Assembly (NCBI RefSeq): GCF_008630935.1
Contig: NZ_CP043908.1
Span: forward strand, 1,550,001 to 1,614,000
DNA from: Thermodesulfobacterium sp. TA1
Lineage (GTDB): Bacteria > Desulfobacterota > Thermodesulfobacteria > Thermodesulfobacteriales > Thermodesulfobacteriaceae
Direction of reading: 5' to 3'
DNA: 64,000 nt
Positions within the stretch are counted from its first letter, which is position 1; every line of letters starts with the position of its first letter. Of the stretch, positions 7,589 through 15,807 are shown one piece after another. Position numbers and translations under genes: made by a program. Under the pieces are notes generated by a model. That model ran no database searches. It was not told the origin of the DNA and worked only from the letters and a program-made list of their open reading frames with translations.

Positions 7589-9199
7589 TTAAAACCTAAT
7601 TATACTCCTCTCTTTCTTCGATGTATGACAACTATCGCAGGTCATCGCTTTTTCTATCCTTAGATATTCATGGCACTTTATACACTGCCCGTGGTAAGCC
7701 GCTTGTAGTCTTGGTCTTTCAGGATGAAGAGGGTTAAACTCTATTCCGTGGCAGTTAACACATTTTAGCTCTTGCCCTTTTGTCTTTTCATCTACCCTTG
7801 CCTTATGATGACACCCTTTACAAAGAGTTTTCTCTTCCTGATGAAAATAAACAGAGAGCCTGTTATCTAAGGTCTTATTACTCAAGCTTTCTATGATTTT
7901 TTTATGGGGCAGGATAGCCTTTTCAAACTCTTTTGATAAAACCTCTATCTCTATCTTAGGTTCTATTTTACCAGAATAAGGCTTTAAGGTTTTAAAAATA
8001 GCCTTTTGTTTGCCGGTATGACATTTAAAACAAGAATCCTTAGAGGCTATCTCTGTGCGAGAAGTATCTTTTTTATCCAAATGATGACAGGCTAAACATT
8101 CTGCCCTTGCCTTTATTTCCTTTTGATGGCATCCCTGGCAGGTCCTTTCTGAATAAAGAGAATGAAAGGCGGTAACGGCGTTGACAAAATTACCTTTAGG
8201 AATACCTTCTAAAGTGTGACAATTACGGCAGGCTTCAAGCCTTTCATGATGACAATCTCGACATTTTTTGGTTGTAAACTGATGGACCTTATGGTTAAAA
8301 ACAACCCCTTGCATCTTAGAACCTTTAGAAAACTCCATAAAATAAAAATCTTTTTGTCCTCTATCTGGCCTTGGGGCTTGTGCAAGGGCTTCTAAGGTTT
8401 TAGTCTCACCTTTATGACATTCACTACAAGTGATCGGTCCAGCCTTTTTATCCTCCTTTTTAAGATCAACATGACAGTTTAAACACAACCCATGGTAGGC
8501 CTGAGAAAGGCTCAAGCCTTTTTCTTGAGCTACCTTTAAAATCTGGGTTAACTCAGGACCTCTTTTTCTACTAAAGTCGTGGCAGTAATAGCAAGACTCT
8601 TCTTTACCTTTAACATACTTTAAAGTCCTTGTCTTATCAGCCTCTTCTAAATCATAGGTATGATGACATTTTTCACACTTTTGGTCTAACTCTTTTACAT
8701 GATTTGCATGATAGACCCAATCAAAATCAAACATAGGATAGGTTATATCTTTTTTAAAATATCGATTAACATGACAGTCTCCGCAAGAAAGCCTAACCGG
8801 TCCGTAAGGTTTACCTTCAGACTTCTTTTGCTGATGACATTGGATGCAGGCTTGATGGTAAAGGTCCTTTAATTTTTCTGGGTCTTTAAGGGATAAAAAC
8901 TCTTTCGGAAAGACAAAACGCAAAGTGCCGTTTTCTCCTGAAGGATGACAAACATTACAACCTTCCTTTTCAAGGGATTTTACATGTTTTCCATGGTGAA
9001 ACAAAACCGGTGCATACTCTAAATCACCAAAAATTTCCGAATGTTTAATAAGAAGAACATTGCCCTTTACTTCTGAGGAATCCAAAGGATGTTTGTGCGA
9101 TTTTAACGTTTCGGTTAAGCCTAAAGGATTAAAAAACCAGCCTAAACCCAACATAAACAAACCTGCTATCAGACCTACCAAACTTTTGCTTCCTTTCAT
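7589..9199 (-). CDS. hmcA: HmcA-like 16-heme high-molecular-weight cytochrome c
   Basis: Periplasmic cytochrome that collects electrons from soluble hydrogenases and formate dehydrogenases through cytochrome c3 and hands them to the membrane Hmc subunits. I count sixteen CxxCH motifs across the 536 residues (first GCNVCHPS, last TCDSCHTS), the same number and nearly the same length as Desulfovibrio HmcA. Several motifs are CxxCHH, as in cytochrome c3 modules. The N-terminus (residues 1-28) is a hydrophobic signal or anchor without a clear AxA cleavage site. It starts 1 nt after the HdrD-like gene, a different place from Desulfovibrio, where hmcA is first. Confidence 0.93.
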   Translation of the reverse strand: MKGSKSLVGLIAGLFMLGLGWFFNPLGLTETLKSHKHPLDSSEVKGNVLLIKHSEIFGDLEYAPVLFHHGKHVKSLEKEGCNVCHPSGENGTLRFVFPKEFLSLKDPEKLKDLYHQACIQCHQQKKSEGKPYGPVRLSCGDCHVNRYFKKDITYPMFDFDWVYHANHVKELDQKCEKCHHTYDLEEADKTRTLKYVKGKEESCYYCHDFSRKRGPELTQILKVAQEKGLSLSQAYHGLCLNCHVDLKKEDKKAGPITCSECHKGETKTLEALAQAPRPDRGQKDFYFMEFSKGSKMQGVVFNHKVHQFTTKKCRDCHHERLEACRNCHTLEGIPKGNFVNAVTAFHSLYSERTCQGCHQKEIKARAECLACHHLDKKDTSRTEIASKDSCFKCHTGKQKAIFKTLKPYSGKIEPKIEIEVLSKEFEKAILPHKKIIESLSNKTLDNRLSVYFHQEEKTLCKGCHHKARVDEKTKGQELKCVNCHGIEFNPLHPERPRLQAAYHGQCIKCHEYLRIEKAMTCDSCHTSKKERSIIRF

Positions 9200-9200
9200 T

Positions 9201-10529
9201 TTAAGGCCTTAACCTCTCAGGGATTTCCATATGTTCTGCTATTAGGTCAGCCAAAAATTTTACATGAGCATCAACTTTATAATGTTCTAGCAAGTCCTCT
9301 ATCCCTTTATGACAGGTATGACAGGGAGCTATCACCAATTTGGCTCCTGTTTCTTTTATCTGTTCTACTTTTACTTTACCCCCTTCTATTCTTGCCATTT
9401 TCCACGGAGGACCTGCATCTACCATACCTCCCCCTGAGCTACAGCAATAGTTATATTCTTGATTAGGGGTCATGTCTACGAAGTCCTCGCAAAGCTCTTT
9501 TACGATAAACCTGAGCTTTTCTCCTAACCCTCTATATCTTACTATATTGCAGGGATCCTGTAAGGTAGCCTTTTCTTTAACTTTATGAGCAATCTTTATT
9601 CTTCCTTGACTTAAGATTTCATAAAAAAATTCTACCGCATGGAGAAAAGGAATAGGGGGTTCTTTCCAGCCTAAGAGTCTAGCCGATTCATAAAGAGCTG
9701 CCCGGTAAGCATGCCCACACTCGGTTATTAAAATCCTTTTTACTCTAAGTTTAGAGGCTATCTCATAATGTCTTTTGGTTATTAAAGTCATCGTCTCAAA
9801 ATCATGCATATAAAGAGATTTGTTGGTATAGTCCCAACCATCGGTATCAGGTAAGGTGAAATCAACTCCAGAGGCAAGCATTATCTTAAGCATGTTTGAA
9901 AGAAGTGGGGTCATGTACTTAGCCTCAAGCCCATGGATAAGCAACAAAATATCTGCGTCTTTTTTACCTAAAGGAATCCTGGCATTTTTTATCTCATATC
10001 TAAGCTCATCCTCTATCCATTGTATCGTGTCTATCCATTCATCTTGCTTAAACCAAAGCATGTTATAAGAAGCCATATGGCTATAAACCTGGTCTTGGAT
10101 AAACTGAGGGGCTACCCCTAAAACCCCGCAAAGCCTCCTAACCAAAGAAATCAGATAGGCAATATCAATCCCAAAAGGACAAAACTGGGTACAACGACGA
10201 CAAAGGTTACACTCGGTAAAAGCAATCCTGGCATACCTTTTAAGGTCTTGTTTAGCGATGTTACCCTTCTTTGCTATCAGGTCCCCTAAGGTAAGTTTTA
10301 CCTTGGCTGCTGGGGCATAGCTTGGGTCTCTGTCATGGGATAAATAATGATGGCAAGACTCAGAGCAAAGCCCGCAATGCATGCAGGTTTCTAAAAAGGT
10401 CTTGAACCTAACGGTAGCTTCTTGGTTTAAAACCCTTTCTATCGCCCTTCTAATCTTTTGTTGGTCCAAACGCTCTATCGCTTTATCTATCCCTATGTCT
10501 GATACTGGTTTTCTTACAAACCCTTCCAT
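9201..10529 (-). CDS. hmcF: HmcF/TmcB-like HdrD-family iron-sulfur protein
   Basis: Cytoplasmic electron-transfer subunit related to heterodisulfide reductase HdrD and DsrK (442 aa). Two classical [4Fe-4S] motifs lie in the N-terminal part (CMHCGLCSESC near residue 49 and CNLCRRCTQFCP near residue 108). The C-terminal CCG domain has DPCNIVRYRG, YNYCCSSGGG and APCHTCHKG, the ligand set of the non-cubane [4Fe-4S] cluster used by HdrD for disulfide chemistry. It lies 10 nt after the cytochrome b gene and 1 nt before hmcA. It could equally be named TmcB; the reaction partner (for example a DsrC trisulfide) is not shown here. Confidence 0.88.
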   Translation of the reverse strand: MEGFVRKPVSDIGIDKAIERLDQQKIRRAIERVLNQEATVRFKTFLETCMHCGLCSESCHHYLSHDRDPSYAPAAKVKLTLGDLIAKKGNIAKQDLKRYARIAFTECNLCRRCTQFCPFGIDIAYLISLVRRLCGVLGVAPQFIQDQVYSHMASYNMLWFKQDEWIDTIQWIEDELRYEIKNARIPLGKKDADILLLIHGLEAKYMTPLLSNMLKIMLASGVDFTLPDTDGWDYTNKSLYMHDFETMTLITKRHYEIASKLRVKRILITECGHAYRAALYESARLLGWKEPPIPFLHAVEFFYEILSQGRIKIAHKVKEKATLQDPCNIVRYRGLGEKLRFIVKELCEDFVDMTPNQEYNYCCSSGGGMVDAGPPWKMARIEGGKVKVEQIKETGAKLVIAPCHTCHKGIEDLLEHYKVDAHVKFLADLIAEHMEIPERLRP

Positions 10530-10539
10530 AACCTCTTCC

Positions 10540-11196
10540 TTAATAATCCTTAGATCGCCTTACCGCTCCAAACTCTGAGGCAGTATGCGCCCTTATTAGC
10601 CAAAAATAAAAGATATGTGAAAGCTTAGTAAACGGAATTAAAACTAACATTATTTCTCCTAATAAAATGTGTATACCTGATATCACCTGATAGTTAAACA
10701 AAATCTGATATCTAGCTAAAAATCCGGTTAAAAACACTAAAATCACTAAAATCAAAAAAACATAGTCTGTAAAAGTGCTTAAATACTTAGCATCCCTTAC
10801 CAAAAGACGCCTTGCTAACAAGATTAACCCGCAGATAATAGTAAGGCCTGTTAAAAAGTCTGAAACCAGATTAGGTAAGGCCCACCAACTAATCCCCCAA
10901 GATTCTTTCCAAAGTTCGATATGCCCTAAGAAAAAAATAGGTGTTAGTAAAAGGCCTACATGGAAAAAATAACTTATAAGGGTAAAAAGAGGTCTTTGCC
11001 TCATGCTATAGCTACCTAAAGGTAAAAGCCAGAATAAATAGGACCTAAGGGTATACTTTAGACTAAAATATCCATAAAGCACTTTATCTTTTTGGGCTTT
11101 TTTAAAAAAAACATAAAGATTATAAACTGAACCTAACAGGAATATTAAAAAGGCTGCCCAAGCTAAAGGCCCTCTTACCAATTCAAAAAAAGACAT
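10540..11196 (-). CDS. hmcE: HmcE/TmcC-like NarI-family cytochrome b
   Basis: Integral membrane subunit of 218 residues with about five hydrophobic segments. His residues in helices (FFHVGLLLTPIFFLGH and SGIHILLGEIML, then KLSHIFYFW) are placed as expected for b-type heme ligands of NarI/DsrM-like proteins. It should pass electrons across the membrane between quinone or heme and the cytoplasmic HdrD-like partner encoded 10 nt downstream. It follows the TmcD-like gene by 2 nt. Confidence 0.85.
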   Translation of the reverse strand: MSFFELVRGPLAWAAFLIFLLGSVYNLYVFFKKAQKDKVLYGYFSLKYTLRSYLFWLLPLGSYSMRQRPLFTLISYFFHVGLLLTPIFFLGHIELWKESWGISWWALPNLVSDFLTGLTIICGLILLARRLLVRDAKYLSTFTDYVFLILVILVFLTGFLARYQILFNYQVISGIHILLGEIMLVLIPFTKLSHIFYFWLIRAHTASEFGAVRRSKDY

Positions 11197-11198
11197 CG

Positions 11199-12401
11199 TT
11201 AAACCTTCACTTCTTTAGTAAAATAAACCTTATTTTTTATCCCTCTTACTAAAACCTTATCTTCCTCTAAAAAAACAGGGTCCCAAAGATAACTATAAGG
11301 TCCTTCTAAAACTTTATTGTCTACTACTAAATAATAACTATTATCTTTTTCTGCCTTAACCGCAATCTTACTGCCCTGAGGATTGAAAACAGGGTCCCCT
11401 ATTTTTTCCCAAACTATATCCCAACACTCCCCATCTACTGCCAATCCCCATTTATCTTGGTCTCTTACCACGGCCGCTACCCTTTCTCCATCAGGACTAA
11501 AATGGGGGGCTAACACACATTGTCCAAAAGTTATCCTCCAGACTTTTTCGTCTACTGCTAAGGTCCATTTTCCTAACTCTAACGCTACCACCGCCGCTAC
11601 TCTCTTTTTCTCAGGAAAAACCTTAAGGTTCCACAACTGGGCAAAAGGTCTTCCCCAAAAGGAACTCCCATTACAGTATAGCTCCCATCCCTTATCGGTT
11701 TTTACCGGAGCTACCACCTGATTTTCATCTAAAAACCTTGGTTCCCAGACCTGATAAAAGGTCTTGTCCCATAAAAGCCCATCTACTGCTATGGTAAAAC
11801 TTCTATCAGGTAACCTTACAGCTACGGCTACTTTAGACTCTTGAGGACTAAAATCACAACCAAACACAGCTAAAAACCTTCTATCCCAGTACGAATCATT
11901 TATCGCCAAAGACCACATACCTTTGGCAAAATTAAAAATCTCTAAAACCGGATAGTTCTCTAACCTTACATAGGTGGCGACCTTACTTCCTGTTGGAGAA
12001 ACAAAAAGGTCCCTTGCATCATAAAAAGAGTTGCTCCAGGAAGTTCCGTCTACACAAACCGTATAACTTCCTTCTACTTTAACATTAGCCAGGACCTTTT
12101 TCCCAGAATTGTCTGATTTCAAATTCCAAAGGTATTCAAAAAATTCTTCCCACAAAACCCCATCTTTCCAGACCGTCCATAGACCGTCCTTTTGCACCGA
12201 GGCGATTAAACTTCCGTTAGAGACAAACTGGAGGAAATTAACCTTTTCAAAAGGCTCATCTATTATCTTTCCGTTAACCCAGATAAAACTTTGCCCTTCT
12301 TGGTCTTCAACCACCGTGGCTATGTTATCTCCTAAGGGACTAACCACTAACTCTGAAAAATTAACGTATTTCTCCAGCCAACGAAGGTCTACAGGGGTCA
12401 T
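11199..12401 (-). CDS. TmcD-like tryptophan-rich beta-propeller protein
   Basis: A 400-residue soluble protein built from repeating units of about 45-50 residues, each with an FSPxGxKVA-type strand and a VDGxxW turn followed by an F-rich segment (for example VDGTSWSNSF, VDGLLWDKTF, VDEKVWRITF, VDGECWDIVW). This WD40-like, tryptophan-rich pattern matches what is described for TmcD, the cytoplasmic fourth subunit of the Tmc complex. No signal peptide, cysteine cluster or heme motif. Position directly before the TmcC/HmcE and TmcB/HmcF homologues supports the call. Function is not established; a scaffold or docking role is inference. Confidence 0.72.
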   Translation of the reverse strand: MTPVDLRWLEKYVNFSELVVSPLGDNIATVVEDQEGQSFIWVNGKIIDEPFEKVNFLQFVSNGSLIASVQKDGLWTVWKDGVLWEEFFEYLWNLKSDNSGKKVLANVKVEGSYTVCVDGTSWSNSFYDARDLFVSPTGSKVATYVRLENYPVLEIFNFAKGMWSLAINDSYWDRRFLAVFGCDFSPQESKVAVAVRLPDRSFTIAVDGLLWDKTFYQVWEPRFLDENQVVAPVKTDKGWELYCNGSSFWGRPFAQLWNLKVFPEKKRVAAVVALELGKWTLAVDEKVWRITFGQCVLAPHFSPDGERVAAVVRDQDKWGLAVDGECWDIVWEKIGDPVFNPQGSKIAVKAEKDNSYYLVVDNKVLEGPYSYLWDPVFLEEDKVLVRGIKNKVYFTKEVKV

Positions 12402-12405
12402 CTTA

Positions 12406-12441
12406 GCTAAACTATTTAGCGTTAATGAGAATAAAAGTCAA
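12406..12441 (-). promoter_or_regulatory. Putative promoter and palindrome of the Tmc/Hmc operon
   Basis: On the minus strand TTGACT (12441-12436) is followed after 17 nt by TAAATA (12418-12413), a good -35 and a weak -10. The -10 lies inside the inverted repeat GCTAAA-N3-TTTAGC (12406-12420), which ends 4 nt before the ATG. No Shine-Dalgarno sequence is visible, so the mRNA may be nearly leaderless and the palindrome could be an operator. Confidence 0.45.
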
Positions 12442-12498
12442 GAGCTTTTTTAGAGGATTACAGCCAAAAATCTTATTTTTTGGTTGATTTTTTATAAA

Positions 12499-12966
12499 TT
12501 ATTCCCTATGATAGGGAATTTTCTTTAATATGGTTAAACTTCTATAAAGAGCTTCCATTAAAACAAGCAAGGCTATTTCGTGATTAAGAGTTAAAGAAGA
12601 AAGACTAAGAAGGAAGTCTGCCCTTTGCTTAAACTCATCGGACAAACCTTCTGGTCCTCCTACTAAAAAACATAAATCCTTAGAGGCTTCAAGCCATTTT
12701 TCTATCTTCATAGCAAGGATTTTTGTATTTAGGCTTTGTCCTCTTTCGTCTAAGACTACTAAAAATTCATTCCCATTAAGATGTTTCTTTAGGATCTTGC
12801 CTTCTAACTTTAGTCTTTCTTCTTTATCTTGTATTCCACTTTTTACCTTAGGAAAACAAACCTCTATGGGGCATAAAGGTGAAATTTTTTCTACATAAGA
12901 ATCGACCCCTTCTTTTACAAAGCTAAACTTTAAAGGTCCAGGGGCTAAAACCTTTATTTTTCTAAT
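12499..12966 (-). CDS. rlmH: 23S rRNA pseudouridine-1915 N3-methyltransferase RlmH, ATT start
   Basis: SPOUT-family SAM methyltransferase that modifies helix 69 of 23S rRNA. The C-terminal half has the trefoil-knot motif FLVGGPEGLS (about residues 100-109) and the family ending LTLNHEIALLVLMEALYRSLTILKKIPYH. An ATG-only reading gives just 70 residues. Extending upstream in frame adds KIKVLAPGPLK...VVLDERGQ, which aligns with the normal N-terminus. No ATG, GTG or TTG is available there; the best start is ATT at 12966, 6 nt after an AGGAGG ribosome site, giving 155 aa, the usual length. The start lies inside the end of lptD (13 nt overlap). An ATA at 12957 is a poorer alternative. Confidence 0.82.
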   Translation of the reverse strand: MRKIKVLAPGPLKFSFVKEGVDSYVEKISPLCPIEVCFPKVKSGIQDKEERLKLEGKILKKHLNGNEFLVVLDERGQSLNTKILAMKIEKWLEASKDLCFLVGGPEGLSDEFKQRADFLLSLSSLTLNHEIALLVLMEALYRSLTILKKIPYHRE

Positions 12967-15125
12967 CCATAACCTCCTAACCCTTTTAATTCTACCCTAA
13001 AGAAAAATTTAGTATCTTTGGGGGTGACCGAAACTCCTCCTCCCAACAAATAACAGTCGTGTAGATAAGTAAGACCAAACCTCATTTCGGTGTTTTCCTC
13101 ACGTATCAGATTTCGGCTTAGATAAAAATCTGTCTGAAACCTTTGAGCAAGACGTTGAGAGAGGTATAAGGTTAGTTGCCGAGAATTCCAGGCCTTATCG
13201 TCTTGAAAAGTTAATCCTATTCGGTCGATAAACCTGTCGTTTATTCCCAAAGAAAGAGAATGCTTTTTAAACCCCAAACCGTAAAAGTTATAGCTTCCAT
13301 CATATCTTAAGGAAAAATTTGGGGCATAGTTAACCAATATCTGGAGGCTTAAATCGGAAAATTTCCTTTTTTCTGAAGAAATAGCCGTAGGAATTTCTTC
13401 TGCGTTAAACTGATATTGTTGATAAACCTTTAACTTCAAAAGATCTGGCTGATTTTTTAGTCTGAAAACCTGCCACAACCCGTATTCTAAGGTGTTTATT
13501 TCTTCCTTAGTAAGGTCTTCATAGTTAAAAACAGGAAAAACCTCTTCAGAAGGCTTTTTCTTAAAATAATATCCTATATAAGGCTTAAAAACATGTAAAA
13601 AATCTATCCTCTGGTTAAACGGAAGGTCAACCTCATAAAATTTAAAAAACTGGGCATACGAAGTAAAAGAAACATCATAATAAGACTTATTAAAGGTACT
13701 TTTTTCAAACCCTTTAGGGTCATCTAAACTATAATAATTTAAAGTATAACTTGCTTTAAGTTCGTTAAACAAAAAAGAGGTTTTAAAAGGATAGGCAAGC
13801 TCTAAGTTCGAACTTATCTTGTGCCCATAATAACCTTCTTTTCTAAAACTATAGTTGTGATTAAAACTAAGGCTTGTAATTAGGTCTCCCAAAGTCTTAA
13901 AAGGTAAAAGATTTAGCCGAAAAACCCAGAGAGGCTGTAGCACAGAATCTTTATCAGAATTCCCGTGATAATCCAGATAAGTGTTTTCTATCCTTGAATA
14001 AAGGCTACCACGGTAATATTGTCCCCAAAAACGGGAGGTCCTATATTCTTGAGTTTTTTCTTCTAATGACCTTTGAAGTCTTTCTAAAAAAAGGATTTTA
14101 GAAGAAGAAAAGCCGTTTTCTCCTACGTCAAACTCCTCTAAGAAGTCTTTATTAGAAACAAGGTCTATGTCTAAATGAAAATCTAAATTTGGTTTAGGTG
14201 CGTAATCAACCTTTCCTACAAACCACCACTTATGCTTTTTATTTTCTGTGCCAATAGTTTCAATAAGTGCTTTTTCATCGTCTTTAAGATACCTTAATTT
14301 TAGTATCCCTTCTAAAGGCTCAAGCAACCTAAACTGAGTTTCCAAGTCTAAAAGCAGGCCTTTTTTAGTAAGAAACATGGGAGAAAAGGTAAAATCAACC
14401 TGGTCGGTATAAGGCCAAAAAAAGGGAAGTTGTATCCCCAAGCCTAACCTATTACCTTGAACAAACTTTGGGAACAAAAAACCGGTACTTCGTTGAGGGG
14501 TCATAGGAAGACTTACCTTGGGCACATAAGCGGTTTTAGGAAAATAAACTACCGTTTGTTTTTTTATCTTAAACTTTGTAGCCTCACCACTACTTATCCC
14601 TTCTGGGGTCAGAATAAAATCCTTAACCTCTAAACTCCAAGGAGGAAAATCCCTTTCATTTTCACAATCAAACTCACAAGTACTGACTAAGGCACTTTTA
14701 GCTAAGTATTCATTTAAGGCATTTTTATGCAAGTCTTTAGCCTTAATTCGAATACCTTCTTTTTTTAAATACATAAAAACATTGTTACCCCAAAGTTCTT
14801 CATTTCTCAGGTCTAAAAAAGCTTGGTCTCCCTCAACGGTTGCGTTTTGGGTAAAATCAAAGATTTTATATTGGTAAAGGATTAGGTATTGAGTAGGAAC
14901 TTCATAGGTAACCTTTTTAGCCCAGACAAGCATTTTATCAGTCTGAATGACTACATCTCCTTCGGCTACCAAGGTTTTAAAGTTGTTAAAAGCTTGTAAT
15001 TTTTGAGCGGTAACTTCAAGAGGCTTAGATACTGAAGCAAAAACTGAAAAAAAAGTAAAAACAATACTTCCTAAAATTAAAACCAAAAAGACTCCATAAA
15101 ATCTTAAGCAACTTAAATATTTCAT
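12954..15125 (-). CDS. lptD: LPS-assembly outer-membrane protein LptD
   Basis: Outer-membrane translocon that inserts lipopolysaccharide into the outer leaflet. The 723-residue protein has an N-terminal signal peptide or anchor (about residues 1-30), an OstA/LptA-like jelly-roll (about residues 36-160, with TLVAEGDVVIQTDKMLVWAKKVTYE), then a long C-terminal region of alternating beta strands forming the barrel, ending LGGYGLEK. Cysteines at CEFDC in the N-terminal part and one near the C-terminus could form disulfides as in E. coli LptD. It shows that the cell has an LPS outer membrane. It lies 43 nt after the ferritin-like gene and overlaps rlmH. Confidence 0.9.
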   Translation of the reverse strand: MKYLSCLRFYGVFLVLILGSIVFTFFSVFASVSKPLEVTAQKLQAFNNFKTLVAEGDVVIQTDKMLVWAKKVTYEVPTQYLILYQYKIFDFTQNATVEGDQAFLDLRNEELWGNNVFMYLKKEGIRIKAKDLHKNALNEYLAKSALVSTCEFDCENERDFPPWSLEVKDFILTPEGISSGEATKFKIKKQTVVYFPKTAYVPKVSLPMTPQRSTGFLFPKFVQGNRLGLGIQLPFFWPYTDQVDFTFSPMFLTKKGLLLDLETQFRLLEPLEGILKLRYLKDDEKALIETIGTENKKHKWWFVGKVDYAPKPNLDFHLDIDLVSNKDFLEEFDVGENGFSSSKILFLERLQRSLEEKTQEYRTSRFWGQYYRGSLYSRIENTYLDYHGNSDKDSVLQPLWVFRLNLLPFKTLGDLITSLSFNHNYSFRKEGYYGHKISSNLELAYPFKTSFLFNELKASYTLNYYSLDDPKGFEKSTFNKSYYDVSFTSYAQFFKFYEVDLPFNQRIDFLHVFKPYIGYYFKKKPSEEVFPVFNYEDLTKEEINTLEYGLWQVFRLKNQPDLLKLKVYQQYQFNAEEIPTAISSEKRKFSDLSLQILVNYAPNFSLRYDGSYNFYGLGFKKHSLSLGINDRFIDRIGLTFQDDKAWNSRQLTLYLSQRLAQRFQTDFYLSRNLIREENTEMRFGLTYLHDCYLLGGGVSVTPKDTKFFFRVELKGLGGYGLEK

Positions 15126-15168
15126 GATAAGTTAATAAGTCTATATTTAAAGCTGAAGGTCTAAAAGG

Positions 15169-15468
15169 TTATTCTTCCTCTTCTTCTCCTTCTAAAAGTT
15201 CGTTCACTTCTTCTTCGCCGGCTTCTAACTCTTCTTCTTGCTCTTCATCCTTGATAAGTAGCATCGATAAAAACTCGCCTACATGGGTTTTTTCTTCTCT
15301 GGCTATATCAAGAAGGATAGCCTTTAAGTTTTCATCTTCGGTTAATGAAGCCAACTGTTCATAAAGATTGATAGCGTCAAGCTCTGCCATCAAGGCTATT
15401 CTAAGGATCTGTTTATCTAAATCTTCTTCGTCAAGCCTGGAAAGGTCAAAAGGAATCTTAGAAAGCAT
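15169..15468 (-). CDS. Ferritin-like protein of the encapsulin-cargo/rubrerythrin type
   Basis: Short (99 aa) four-helix or two-helix diiron protein. The core has ALMAELDAINLYEQLA and DIAREEKTHVGEF, the Glu/Glu-x-x-His pattern of ferritin-like iron sites, arranged as in encapsulated ferritins (EncFtn) and demi-rubrerythrins. The last 25 residues are almost all Glu/Asp. Expected role is iron oxidation or storage and peroxide protection. EncFtn genes usually sit beside an encapsulin shell gene; none is visible here. It is the first gene of a minus-strand run into lptD and rlmH. Confidence 0.75.
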   Translation of the reverse strand: MLSKIPFDLSRLDEEDLDKQILRIALMAELDAINLYEQLASLTEDENLKAILLDIAREEKTHVGEFLSMLLIKDEEQEEELEAGEEEVNELLEGEEEEE

Positions 15469-15807
15469 AGTTCTTCCTCCTTTAAGAAAAGATTTTTTAA
15501 AATTTATTTTATAAGAGTATTTTAGCTTGTATTCTTTTAAAAAGCAAGCAACCTCTTTACCATATCAAACGACCCAAGGTTAAAAATTTTAGAAGAAGCC
15601 TTTTGCTTATCTTTTGGGCAGAAAAAGAAACTCTCAATATCTAAATTGATTGATAAAGAAAATTTAAGTTTTATTAAAAAAAAAGAAAAAAAAGGTGAAA
15701 TAATTATTTAAAATAGGTTATAATTCTCTTTTTTGATTGTTGATTATTTTTTTAAGTTAACTTAAAAATTTAATATTAAGAAGTAAATAAAAAGAGGAGG
15801 TATAATT
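15469..15807. other. Divergent intergenic region between ferritin-like gene and fdhA
   Basis: 339 bp, very A+T rich, separating leftward ferritin-like and rightward fdhA transcription. It contains A-tracts (about 15669-15692), a TATAAT-like box (15718-15723) that could serve fdhA, the palindrome at 15749-15768, and a ribosome site AGAGGAGG just before 15808. No open frame of interest was seen. Confidence 0.6.
15749..15768. promoter_or_regulatory. 20-bp perfect palindrome upstream of fdhA (candidate operator)
   Basis: TTTTTAAGTTAACTTAAAAA is a perfect inverted repeat centred on GTTAAC, about 40 nt before the fdhA start and downstream of the TATAAT-like box. Length and symmetry suit a dimeric repressor or activator; the protein is unknown. 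Confidence 0.4.

Noticed and set aside
5286-11196. Naming the cytochrome operon DsrMKJOP
   Set aside because: DsrM, K, O and P are homologous to several of these subunits, but DsrJ is a small triheme cytochrome; here the cytochrome has 16 hemes and a small HmcD-like gene is present.
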